This document shows positions 21,001 to 30,015 of a stretch of 64,000 nt of DNA, one piece after another. The DNA comes from Peltaster fructicola. Lineage: Eukaryota; Ascomycota; Dothideomycetes. Made by a program: the position numbers and the translations under genes. The number at the start of each line of letters is the position of its first letter. Position 1 is the stretch's first letter. The stretch covers positions 124,001-188,000 of the forward strand of contig CP051139.1 in the NCBI GenBank assembly GCA_001592805.2, written 5' to 3'. The notes under the pieces are model-generated. The model was given only the letters and a program-made list of their open reading frames with translations. It ran no database searches and was not told where the DNA came from.

Positions 21001-22785
21001 ATCGGCACGCTCACCCAGAACGGCCTCGGAAACTGCAGCAATTGGATCTTGGAGGACCTGCTTGACCTTGCGGGTTGGAGGCAGGGTCCTGCTTGTGAAG
21101 TCGTCGCTTGCGTCCTGTGACTCGATCTTCCACTTGCCAACCTCCTTTAGTCTGCCCAGCTCTTTCGCGGCATCTTCAGCGATGTTCATACCATGACCTT
21201 CAATCTCTTTGCCAGCCTCCTCAGCACGAGTGATGGCTGCGCTCTTGTCCGCGGTGCTCTTGACATCGTTGCGCCAATCCTGGGTGGCCTTTTTCAAATC
21301 GTTGTACTTGGCCCATTCCTTGTGTGGCAGGGAGGACGAAGCGTATGTTCGACCAATTTCGGTCAGTCGAAGCTCGCGGATATTATCGATCGTCTCGAGG
21401 GTAGATGTGAGGGCTGACTGAATCAGGTCAGAAGTCTGTGTGTCGTAGTTCTGGCGCCACTCGCGGACTGCTTGTGCGTACTTCTTGACACTTTGACCCG
21501 CATTTCGGATGGCGATCGTGAGTGAGTCATGGGCGTCCTCGAAATCGCGGTCTTCACTCTCTTCTGGTAGGCCAGCAACAATGGCGAGGATGCGTGCCTT
21601 GACACTGTTGAGTGCACCATTGACAGTCTCCTCAAGCTGCTGCACGCGAGCACTGCCAACACCTTCAGCTTGTGATGAGATCTGGTGATCAGTGATCTCC
21701 TTAATTCGTTCTTGAAGATGCTCTGAGCCTTCCTTGGCAGCTGTAGAGCAGGCAATCTTCCAGCTCTCGAGATCTTTCAAGAACTCGGTTCGTGTATCGA
21801 CGGACTGAGTTGCTTTGGCGGCAATGCTACTTGCAGAGGAGACTCCAGAAGTAGCGTCTGTGACGGTAGAGTGTGCCGACGCGGAGTCAGACAGCTTGAA
21901 TGATGCCTCAGCGCTCTTCACTTCGGCCTCCAGCTTCTTGTCATCCTTGTATCGTCCGAGTCTCTCTGTGATACGGAGGAGCTGTGGCTCGACGTTTTCA
22001 CCGTATAGTACACGCAGCTTCGGCCAGATCTGTCGAATCCAGAATGAGTATGCAGCACTGCTAGCATACTGTGCTTGAGGCAGGGCGGTCGTGACAGCGA
22101 ACTGGTGTCCCTGCTTGTAGAGCTTCTCGGCGTATGGAGCGGTACGACGGTAGACTGGGCCTACCTCGAGCTCCCAAAGATCGTTCACAGACGTCCTGAG
22201 CGTATCGTAGTGTGGTTGTACAGCGTCTTGCACTTTCTTGACATGTGGACCAAGCACTGCATCAAACTGCTTGCCAGCTTGTTGCCTTGCGACCTCAAAT
22301 TGTGGTTTCACTGTCTTGGCCCATTGCTCTTGTCCGTATTGCTGAGCCTGAGCGACTCGTGGTGCACCATGTTGTTGGTAGACTGACAGGCCAGGCTGGT
22401 ATACCTTACTGTTGAGATGATCAACGTAAGGTTGTGCTTTGGACGTGTATGGTGTGATGTATTGGTCGTAATATGGCTGAAGGTGTGGTTGAACTTGTTG
22501 TCTGATCTGTAAGTAAGGCTTGCAGATGCGAGATGAGTCTGCCGTCAAGTCGCTCTCGCTCGTCGGACATCTGAATGCTACGATGAACAACGAGTACCAT
22601 ATGAACAGCTTCGCAGCTTTATCAACAACCCATCCAGCGTACGACTTTCGACGAGTCCTCCTTCTCAGCTTTGATGATTGTGATCGGCCAGGAGCGACGA
22701 GCGCGCCATTAGATGATGGAGCGTCCATTATCGCTTCCTGTGGTTCCTTGGGCGTCCCGTTGGGAGTTGAAGTATCTGCCGCCAT
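18073..22785 (-). CDS. Large Ala/Ser repeat protein, ER signal anchor and C-terminal KDEL (fungal 'HoxA13-like' family)
   Basis: Intron-free 1570-aa protein. Fungal relatives are often labelled transcription factor HoxA13, but no homeodomain is visible. Order of parts: a disordered start; a basic patch RRRTRRK at about 42-48; one hydrophobic segment at about 57-73 (AAKLFIWYSLFIVAF); a Tyr/Pro/Gln-rich stretch at 85-190 with recurring helical units (QPYYDQYITPY); a charged coiled-coil region at about 240-590; six 27-residue tandem repeats at 655-816; then about ten degenerate units of roughly 50 residues marked by YGTP-like turns. The last four residues are KDEL. Basic residues before the hydrophobic segment favour a cytosolic N-terminus and a lumenal body, which fits ER retention through KDEL. 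Function unknown; a lipid- or membrane-coating role is only a thought, from the amphipathic repeats. It is divergent from DOA10. Confidence 0.85.
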   Translation of the reverse strand: MAADTSTPNGTPKEPQEAIMDAPSSNGALVAPGRSQSSKLRRRTRRKSYAGWVVDKAAKLFIWYSLFIVAFRCPTSESDLTADSSRICKPYLQIRQQVQPHLQPYYDQYITPYTSKAQPYVDHLNSKVYQPGLSVYQQHGAPRVAQAQQYGQEQWAKTVKPQFEVARQQAGKQFDAVLGPHVKKVQDAVQPHYDTLRTSVNDLWELEVGPVYRRTAPYAEKLYKQGHQFAVTTALPQAQYASSAAYSFWIRQIWPKLRVLYGENVEPQLLRITERLGRYKDDKKLEAEVKSAEASFKLSDSASAHSTVTDATSGVSSASSIAAKATQSVDTRTEFLKDLESWKIACSTAAKEGSEHLQERIKEITDHQISSQAEGVGSARVQQLEETVNGALNSVKARILAIVAGLPEESEDRDFEDAHDSLTIAIRNAGQSVKKYAQAVREWRQNYDTQTSDLIQSALTSTLETIDNIRELRLTEIGRTYASSSLPHKEWAKYNDLKKATQDWRNDVKSTADKSAAITRAEEAGKEIEGHGMNIAEDAAKELGRLKEVGKWKIESQDASDDFTSRTLPPTRKVKQVLQDPIAAVSEAVLGERADTSIAGKALSDASSTIKASSKSAASVLSKASSSVVGTPSGLSDSATDAASTVSSSAASIYSSVAGRDVRNDAADAVSSASSNVASAYSSVAGRGAGDDVADAASTVSASAASVYSSAVGRGAVDDATDTASTVSASVASAYSSIVGRGVVDDASDAVSTASASAASIYSSVAGRGVVDDAADAASTVSASAAFVYSSAVGRDVVDDVTDSAKAATSSVASAGEDAASSASSLAIHASKSVSSAADEASSSVSSAVSQVSETVADYVEHATLSGSSAASSASSSASRVWGGVNAQAVPSSSGPILEQEIDEEDGYDYVEGIKTRLQESFGVPDEVLVDALGPSATASNALADFSSTASAQYSSALSAASSMLFKDGSSVVSEGSKAAAERYLAAVTAASYAIYGTPTTAAAVVTVTSWLSDAAAAANLKYSSAASQASVHWEVAKSRVSAQISGTPKPVHEEMLSSVQNAYSDALSAASSRLNDAMSLLPSAATTTGVYNSISAVASARLQAALSTASAQYQSAKIAVGAEPTPLHQAYLANAQEAYYHGLGVAYDQYSSFVDAAKTAVGATTPGYLEAASSSYSAAVAAASLNLAGIVDSLQSAAGISSAKPQETILSGLSARYYSIVAAASSQLVLASAQASTAVYGTSTPDVQSASSAVSSAAQDIASQAADNWNSLIERASSQIYGTPVPFTASVYSQASVYAAQATDAAAVQFDAVQSIFSELVSGKDATFTESVMARLSSAYYTDAPAIASAASSYASEAYESTSSVVATIFTPPPTVEAALSSVTEQLNSAVEAASLQFYGSSTGSFESATSAAASAYSDAASRASSAIYGTESGYVEAATASLALAAESASKVISEALFGTPTGTLEGVANAAASSYSSVSGEAVKQAAAASSAISSAIYGPEQGAYESAQSRITAAVESARLRIESFAIDVNSAAAATAVQASKAAISAVSSVSEAVAGSTQSVKDEL
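20338..20823 (-). repeat. 81-bp coding tandem repeat, six copies
   Basis: Six consecutive 81-bp units encode 27-residue repeats of the form SSxxGRxxxDDxxDxxSTxSAS (consensus in part), residues 655-816 of the KDEL protein. Unit starts fall at 20823 and 20742 and continue every 81 bp without indels; copies differ mainly by substitutions. Confidence 0.9.
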
Positions 22786-24468
22786 GACTCTGTCGATATA
22801 AATTATGGGCTGGCCGTTGCAGCGATAGGAGCCTAGCGCACGTAGCTGTAAAGTTCCACTGGCTTGAACAGCGTCAAAGCCAATTTGATCAACGCAATCT
22901 TAGGACGAAAAGATGATGTTCCCAGCTTCAAATCATCGACTGATTGTTCTCGTTCGAAGGTGATTCCAGTTGCGTCGCGTACATCACATCAAGCTGCGAT
23001 AACACGGCAGAGATCTTGCTGTGTGCCAGGCAGGACGGTTCGCGTAACCTGATGGCACAAGCTCCTTTACCGCTTTGAGAATCTTGGCGTGATGTCATCT
23101 TCGAGCACCGCACGTGTGCGTGCACATGTTCGAGACTTGTGCTACCAACACAACCAACAATCTGCATTGATTTTGCCTATATCCGTCGAAAAGCTTCACG
23201 AACTGTGTCTACTTCGAAGATGAGATCGTCATATATCGCCGTAACAAGAACCACGGACTTCCACATGACGAGGCTCGTCTCGGTGACATTGTCTCAGCTT
23301 GAATGAACGGAATGTCATTGTCGGCGCATGGGCTAACACGAAGCATCCTGAACGCACCGCAAGAGCTCCGACATCACTTCCCTGGCATCTCACTTCCGTC
23401 TCTGGATCCAGTCTCACGCAGCTACTGTCCATATGAGCTGTGCAGGATACTAGCGAGGTGTTTTTCATACAACAACGTTTATTCTCCTTCAGCATCATCG
23501 TTGTCCTCACTCGAGCGAGCAGCGTCCATGAGGAGCTGAGCATAGCTACAGATCTCCTAGCTTTACGCCGTACCCCGAGCATCACGACACCTGTATCGTA
23601 ATAAACAAGTTGCGTCCGGCGCAAGCATCCCTCACAGAGTGCAGGCCCGCAAATAACATGTGGCTTTGAAGGCGCGGCCGCAAGCTCAAGGCATTCTGTC
23701 TCCGATTTGTAGTGCGCGTAGACGTAGCAGGCCTTCACATGTGTATATCATCCGTACATCGGATCCAGGGATACGGCAAGCTCGGCTGCACTGCTCTTGT
23801 CAATGTAACAAGTGTCAATCTAGAGATATTCGAGACCTTGTGACGCTGCGAACTGCCATGAGGTTTCCAGTCTTGTCCTAGCCCTGCCTGGGTCGAGCTC
23901 TCTTCAGACGTGACAAGTCATCGAAGGTGACCTTATCACCATCTCCTCGCCAACAATGAGTCAGGAGTGAGAAGAGTACCAGCCTCCTCTACTGGCCATA
24001 AGTTTGTCTCGTCATACAAGCGTCTGCACAGGTCCGGCGTGTCTCATAACTTGCCCAAACCATGTCGTGCCTTGGGACGATTCAAAGTCATTGATGCCGT
24101 CAGAACACCCCGCGGTTGTCGAGTTGAGAACAGTCACCACATTTATTGTGCGTGGTGTGCGAGAGAGTGAAGCCGAAGCATAGATGAATGTCGTCGGTCC
24201 TTCTGAATAGTGCAATAGACAAACTAGCGCTGACCAATGATATCATTTGTGCATGTCCTGGTCGAAGCCTGAGCCAGTTGATGATATGAGTTGCTTGTTG
24301 CTCGTTGATCATCACAAACAACCCACCGCTTATCTCCCATCCCATCACCACCGAATATCGGTCTTCGGACATCGTCGCGATCAATCTCGAGTCCTACAAT
24401 CTCAGTTGCGCCTCACCTGTTCATGAAGCGCACTCCCGCACATCACCCGCCTTTGCGGCTTTGACATC
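22786..24468. promoter_or_regulatory. Long divergent intergenic region, KDEL repeat protein / DOA10
   Basis: 1.68 kb between head-to-head starts. Frames up to 169 codons (minus, 23229-23738) begin at non-ATG codons and look random. No repeats or RNA genes are recognised. It probably holds both promoters and long leaders. Confidence 0.45.
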
Positions 24469-27400
24469 ATGGACGAACCCATCACAGCCATACCTGGCGA
24501 GGTAGCGACTTGCCGTATATGCCGCAGCGAAGCTACTCTTGAAGAGCCACTCTTTCATCCATGCCGCTGTTCGGGCTCCATTCGAAACGTTCACCAAGAA
24601 TGCCTGGTCGAATGGCTGTCACATTCACAGAAGAAGCACTGCGAGTTATGCAAGACGCCGTTCCGATTCACGAAGCTCTACGATGCTGAGATGCCAGCTG
24701 TGCTCCCTTGGGGAGTCTTCTTCAGACAAGCACTGATCCATGTGATCAACGGAACACTTCGAGTAACAAGAGCATTGCTGGTGGTCACGATATGGATGGT
24801 GATACTGCCGTGGATCATTCGATGGGCCTGGCGCTGGATGTTCTGGTTCGCAGACGCTGGATGGGCCAGGGACACATACCTGAGAGAGCTGCGCAGAACT
24901 GCTGGTCCTATTGTTGCGAACCTCACCACTGGCGCAAACGCAACTTGGAATAGCCGGGCTGTCACTGATTCTCTCCAAGCTGCTGTGGCTACTGAGAACG
25001 GTACAACGCCACAGGCTATCTACGATTACGCTGTGAAGCTGCTCGTGTCTGTTGGCATTGAGACATTCGCAAACACGACGCATTTCAGTGCGCCGCATCC
25101 ATGGAACCAGTCAGACGCATCCATCTTTTCATCTTTGACATACATCTCCGCCCTTACGCCATATCCACACATCAATCGCGTATTGCTTGACATCTTCGAA
25201 GGACAGCTCATCACATGTACAGTCATCATAGCGTTCATCCTGGTTTTCCTCATCCGAGAGTGGGTGGTGCAACAGCAGCCCATTGTCAACCTAAATCAGC
25301 TCAGAGAGCAACGTGAACAGGCTGAGATTGCACGACGGAGGCTAGAGCTGCTTGAACAGGCACGACGGACTCTCGAAGAGCTCGAAGCCTCGACCGCTGC
25401 GATGCACGATTATCTCGACATCGATACCGATGCCCACCCTTCTGAGCCCAATGCTGAGTCGGCAAATGGCGAGCTACGGCGGCGTCCTCGCATGCCTGAC
25501 CGCGACGCCTCTTCAAGGGCCATTCGCGTGCAACGCCTGATCGAAGAAGCCGATGCCATCCTAGGGCCACCTCCAGATGAAGCTGATGCGCCACCTGAAA
25601 CAGCCTTCCTGGATATCACTTCCCTTCAACCTCCTTTCTCGGAGTTGCCTATCACAAATGCCGGTCCTGATGCAAGGCTCAATATCGCACAGCGTCGCAA
25701 CGGCAGAGCTACAGCTGTGCCTGCTCCAAAGACTCCCCTCATCAGTAATGAGGAGCTACAATCCAGGCTGACAGCAATTACATCTGAGGACGACCCGAAT
25801 GATATGGAAGGCGCTCAAGTGACGGAGGAGCCTGTAAGCGCAGATGCAGCACCTATCGACATCGAAGAAGTACCAGAAGAAATGCCTGAAGTGGTACCTG
25901 ATGAAACAGAACAACCGGCGTTAAGTCCTACCGATCTTGACGTCGAGTTTGACGATCAAGCAGAGCGTCAACCGGAAGAGCTGCTTAGACAGTCAATGTC
26001 CGAGAGGTTGTTGGACTGGTTCTGGGGCGATATACGGCCTGGTACAGCGCCAGAATCACCTGGTACGGCTGACGAGCAGGTGTTGCCTGCTGATGACCAT
26101 GCAAATGAGGCTCCTTTCGTCCCGGTCGTCAATGGTGTTGCTCAACCTAATCACGCAGCGCATGGTCACGACCCGGAGGTCCTCGCTGCAGCTGAGCAAG
26201 CCGGTTTGAACGCGGATGCAGTCGATGATGCTGAAGATATCGAGGGCATACTCGAGCTCATTGGGCTGCAAGGACCACTCGCAGGTTTGTTACAGACCTC
26301 ACTCTTTTGTTTGCTACTAGTGGTATGCACTGCTGCAGGCGCTGTAGTTGCTCCATATGTTTGGGGCAAAGCAGTGCTTCTGGTTATCGATCAGCCGTGG
26401 GTACTACCCATAGCTATCTTACGCATCATCTCCAGCATAGGAAGCTTCCTCATCGATGTCAGCATCATACTTGGTAGCTGGGCGTTGGCAATTGGTGCCA
26501 TAAGCACAGAAGCCCTCCTAGGCGTGCTCAGGACATTCTCCGCTAGCACGTATCTTGATGCACGACTTGTGACAAGAGTATCTACTTCAGCACTCGCAGA
26601 AGCCAGAGCGTCTGGCGGTCGTCTCTACGGTATGTTTGCTGGCAGTGATGGCTTAGCTCCTCTCGATGTCAACACGGCTTTTCTTCACGCCAGTGTGATC
26701 TCCCACGCTGCACTGGAACACCTTAAGGCAGAAGCAGCCACTGTGGTCGGAGTCTTCACAGGTCTCGTCAGCAAGCTCTTCGACGTTGTGCTGTTCGGCA
26801 AGTTCCAAGAAGTTTGGCAAGAGACCATAGCGCTTGCAAGAACAATCCCTGGACTTCCTCAAGAGATCGGCAGTATAGCTAAGCCATACCTTGACACCGC
26901 ATCGAACATATTCACTGGTCTCAGGGCCGGCAACATAAGCCTGCCATCGACCAGCATAGCCGAAGTTTTTGATCCAGCGCTAGCATACTGGAGCTCGACT
27001 GACCGGACACTATCTGTCGCCGCCGGCTATGCCGCTCTCGCCTGTCTTGCTGCTATATACGTTGCCGCGGACACCGACATCACCAGGGACTGGCAGAAAA
27101 GCGAGAAGGCAGTACGTGACAGCTTACGTCAGGCTGGCGGCGTGTTCAAGGTCATCCTCATCATTAGCATTGAGATGCTTGTCTTCCCTTTCTACTGCGG
27201 AATGCTTCTCGACCTAGCATTCTTGCCACTCTTCGCAGCTGCAAGCATCACTTCGCGAATCACTTTTGCAGCGTCAGCACCATACGTTTTCTGCTTCGTG
27301 CATTGGTTCATCGGCACCTGCTACATGTTCCACTTCGCGCTATTTGTGGGCATGTGCCGCAAGATTCTTCGGAAGGGGGTCCTCTGGTTCATCCGGGATC

Positions 27401-29055
27401 CTGACGACCCTACATTCCACCCAGTGCGAGATGTGCTGGAGCGTAATGTTATGACACAGCTACGCAAGATCGCATTCTCTGCTCTTGTGTATGGAGCACT
27501 GGTGATCTTATGCCTGGGCGGCGTTATTTGGGGTATTGGAAAGATGTTCAGCGGCATCTTCCCGATTTACTGGACCGCAACTGAGCCAACGGTTGAGTTT
27601 CCGTTCGATCTGCTGCTATACAACTTTGTAACACCCATGGTCATTCGACTGCTCACGCCAAGCAATGTCATACATGGCATGTATGCATGGTGGCTAAGAA
27701 AGTGTGCACGAATGCTGCGGTTGTCGCATTTCCTCTTCGATGATCGCAGAGCTGACGAAGAAGGACAGTCCAAGAACAAGGCATGGTCAGCTTTGGTGCG
27801 ATTTCTAGAAGTGCCAGTGACAGAGAGTCCGAAAGTGACTGAGATCGTCCCACACTCCGAGCCTGGCTTCCAGAAAGATGGACAGTATGTACTTACACCT
27901 TGCAACGACCAGTATCGGCCACCCAAGGCAGGCGAGGCATTCCTCTATGTCGACGATGACGATGTCTACATCGCCGATAAGGATGGCAAGCGCAATGAGT
28001 CCTTCGCAAAAGTCTACATTCCACCATTCTTCAAGATGAGAGTCACTCTCTTCATGGTATGCTTGTGGATCTTCTCAGCATTTGCAGGCCTGTGTGTGAC
28101 ACTCCTGCCACTGATCCTAGGACGTCAGATGTTGAGCTTAGCCATACCAGGCGTCAAGCCCAACGATATCTACGCATATTCTGCGGGCGCCTATATCCTG
28201 GGTCTACTGCTCCATCTTGTCCACACCCGTCAGTGGATCGCCCGCGAGGTCCGATCACGCCTTGCACGCGCAAGCATTGCTTCATTGCTCGGCGAATCTC
28301 AGAGTCTTGTCCATTGGGCGACGCCGTACGTGTACTATCACAGTATCGTGCACATCACCGTGCCCATGCTGATTGGTCTCATCCTGGAGACACATCTGCT
28401 CATACCACTTCACACCTATTTCGCCATGAATGCTGCTGGAGAGTTCAAGTTGGCGAAGTTCTTGGTGAACACCATGGGTTTGCTAGCACCATCATCGTCG
28501 CAGATCCATGACAGTGTGGGCGATCTTGCATCGGCATCCTCAGTCGATACGCTGTTCGTGACGCAACACACCGTACATATGGTACAGGACTTCGCCCTGG
28601 GTATTCTCATCATGAGGATGCTGGTCCGCATGATACTCTCTGACCGGAACTCTCGTGCTAGCCAGGCATTCTGGCGCATAGTGCCCAATGGTCCTTCCAG
28701 ACCAGATCTTGGTCTCTTCAGCCGCATTGTGGTATTGCCAGTCATCGTCCTGGGTGTTCTTACCCTCTTTGGGCCGTTCTTTCTCGCAAGCATGGTCGAC
28801 ACAACTCTGCATCTGTTACAATTCGACCTCAACAGCGACCACAGTACCTTACTCTACAGGTTCTCATATCCTGCGACATCGGCTTGCATAATGGCGACGT
28901 TGTTGCTCAGAGCACTCGGCAAGGCAACTTCGCGATGGCGATTCAGAATACGAGACGAAGTGTACCTGGTCGGCGAACGCCTGCACAACTTTGGTGAGAA
29001 GAAGCCGCCGGTCGGCAGTCGAAGCATCATGAGACGAGTGTCTCCAGCTCTATGA
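24469..29055 (+). CDS. DOA10: ERAD E3 ubiquitin ligase Doa10 (SSM4, MARCH6/TEB4)
   Basis: Polytopic E3 ligase of the ER and inner nuclear membrane that ubiquitinates proteins with cytosolic or membrane degrons, working with Ubc6 and Ubc7. Single exon, 1528 aa, somewhat longer than the yeast protein. The N-terminal RING-CH finger is complete: Cys15, Cys18, Cys32, Cys34, His42, Cys45, Cys58, Cys61 (C4HC3). Two hydrophobic segments follow at about 95-130, then a long Glu/Pro-rich cytosolic loop at 280-590, then many membrane segments through the TD-type core (FVTPMVIRLLTP, FYCGMLLDLAFLPLF). The C-terminal element conserved in Doa10/MARCH6 is present (VYLVGERLHNFGE, residues about 1500-1512). The start is the first ATG of the frame. 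A UBE2J-type E2 and a second membrane RING ligase lie in the same window. Confidence 0.97.
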   Translation: MDEPITAIPGEVATCRICRSEATLEEPLFHPCRCSGSIRNVHQECLVEWLSHSQKKHCELCKTPFRFTKLYDAEMPAVLPWGVFFRQALIHVINGTLRVTRALLVVTIWMVILPWIIRWAWRWMFWFADAGWARDTYLRELRRTAGPIVANLTTGANATWNSRAVTDSLQAAVATENGTTPQAIYDYAVKLLVSVGIETFANTTHFSAPHPWNQSDASIFSSLTYISALTPYPHINRVLLDIFEGQLITCTVIIAFILVFLIREWVVQQQPIVNLNQLREQREQAEIARRRLELLEQARRTLEELEASTAAMHDYLDIDTDAHPSEPNAESANGELRRRPRMPDRDASSRAIRVQRLIEEADAILGPPPDEADAPPETAFLDITSLQPPFSELPITNAGPDARLNIAQRRNGRATAVPAPKTPLISNEELQSRLTAITSEDDPNDMEGAQVTEEPVSADAAPIDIEEVPEEMPEVVPDETEQPALSPTDLDVEFDDQAERQPEELLRQSMSERLLDWFWGDIRPGTAPESPGTADEQVLPADDHANEAPFVPVVNGVAQPNHAAHGHDPEVLAAAEQAGLNADAVDDAEDIEGILELIGLQGPLAGLLQTSLFCLLLVVCTAAGAVVAPYVWGKAVLLVIDQPWVLPIAILRIISSIGSFLIDVSIILGSWALAIGAISTEALLGVLRTFSASTYLDARLVTRVSTSALAEARASGGRLYGMFAGSDGLAPLDVNTAFLHASVISHAALEHLKAEAATVVGVFTGLVSKLFDVVLFGKFQEVWQETIALARTIPGLPQEIGSIAKPYLDTASNIFTGLRAGNISLPSTSIAEVFDPALAYWSSTDRTLSVAAGYAALACLAAIYVAADTDITRDWQKSEKAVRDSLRQAGGVFKVILIISIEMLVFPFYCGMLLDLAFLPLFAAASITSRITFAASAPYVFCFVHWFIGTCYMFHFALFVGMCRKILRKGVLWFIRDPDDPTFHPVRDVLERNVMTQLRKIAFSALVYGALVILCLGGVIWGIGKMFSGIFPIYWTATEPTVEFPFDLLLYNFVTPMVIRLLTPSNVIHGMYAWWLRKCARMLRLSHFLFDDRRADEEGQSKNKAWSALVRFLEVPVTESPKVTEIVPHSEPGFQKDGQYVLTPCNDQYRPPKAGEAFLYVDDDDVYIADKDGKRNESFAKVYIPPFFKMRVTLFMVCLWIFSAFAGLCVTLLPLILGRQMLSLAIPGVKPNDIYAYSAGAYILGLLLHLVHTRQWIAREVRSRLARASIASLLGESQSLVHWATPYVYYHSIVHITVPMLIGLILETHLLIPLHTYFAMNAAGEFKLAKFLVNTMGLLAPSSSQIHDSVGDLASASSVDTLFVTQHTVHMVQDFALGILIMRMLVRMILSDRNSRASQAFWRIVPNGPSRPDLGLFSRIVVLPVIVLGVLTLFGPFFLASMVDTTLHLLQFDLNSDHSTLLYRFSYPATSACIMATLLLRALGKATSRWRFRIRDEVYLVGERLHNFGEKKPPVGSRSIMRRVSPAL

Positions 29056-29237
29056 GCATAACCTTATGATTTGCATTTTAAGCAAGCGGCATTGAACGGC
29101 GCAACAGCATAGGACATTACATCGGCACGAGCGGATGCATTGATACACTTTATATCTGTACAGTATTCAGCACAGCCTTGCGCGGTTGGCATTCCCTTCC
29201 ACAACTCCTTTTTCAAGCGAATGTTGATGCAGTGGTA

Positions 29238-29844
29238 TTAGAAACCCGGTGGGTTGAGTCTCTGACTGACTCTCGTCCATTTGGGAAGCTTGTGTACTCC
29301 CTTTCTGTAACCTCTGACTTTGCGATCGAACATGCTGTACTTATCTCGCGGCAACATCTCTGCTTCTGTCGGCATATCTTCCTTCCACCGTTCCAGCCTC
29401 TTAAATGTGCCTTGTGCTCGCGCAGCATCCGTCAATAACATGCTCGTTGCTCGTTGCACCATTGGTGGGTTCTCGATGATTGTGCTAGCAGGTGCTCTTT
29501 CCGGCACGAAGTCGCCCTGCTTTGGTCCTTTACCATGCCGTCGCTCTTCTTGCGCTGTTGTCTTGCTCGATGATTGTGATCTTGCCGCCCTTGCCTGTGC
29601 TTTGGCCTCTATGCTGGCTGTCTCGAACGTAGTTGCGTCTCGCTTGAGTGCGTCATCGAGGACTGCGACAACATTGTCCACTCGTCGCATGCGTCGTCTG
29701 TGTCGAAACTTTTGTGAAGGTGATAGTCGCCATGGTATTTTCCTGCCTGGCTGTCAGCGTTGCGCAGTGAGATGCATCCTCCATCATTTCTCACCATAGC
29801 AGACCACCCGATAAGGGCGCTGAAGGTCTGAACGCGCCGAGCAT
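29238..29844 (-). CDS. MRPL31: Mitochondrial large-subunit ribosomal protein mL60 (MRPL31)
   Basis: Fungal-specific protein of the mitochondrial 54S subunit. Exon 1 is 29844-29795 (50 nt), the intron is 29794-29743 (52 nt, GTGAGA..CAG), and exon 2 is 29742-29238, giving 184 aa. The join restores GGLLWKIPWRLSPSQKFR, as in the yeast protein's GGLLWKIPWR start, and the C-terminal block DKYSMFDRKVRGYRKGVHKL then PKWTRVS matches the yeast ending almost residue for residue. The Arg/Lys-rich N-terminus is consistent with mitochondrial import. It is longer than the yeast protein because of a Ser/Lys-rich middle. Convergent with DOA10 (182 bp between stops). Confidence 0.93.
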
Positions 29845-30015
29845 TGTGTTGGGTTGATGTGTCGCTTCAGCCACTCGTCTCGACGATGCTCATATTCTTA
29901 CTGATGTCGGCAGGAAATGCCACTAACTCGATTGGGATCAAGTTGCCGAGCGAGTCATACAGCAGTGCAATGACCATGCTCAAACACGACCAATCTTACA
30001 AGGACTATGTGAATA

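Noticed and set aside
23229-23738. 169-codon minus-strand frame in the KDEL-protein/DOA10 spacer
   Set aside because: Non-ATG start, Cys-rich random composition, no domain or signal peptide.
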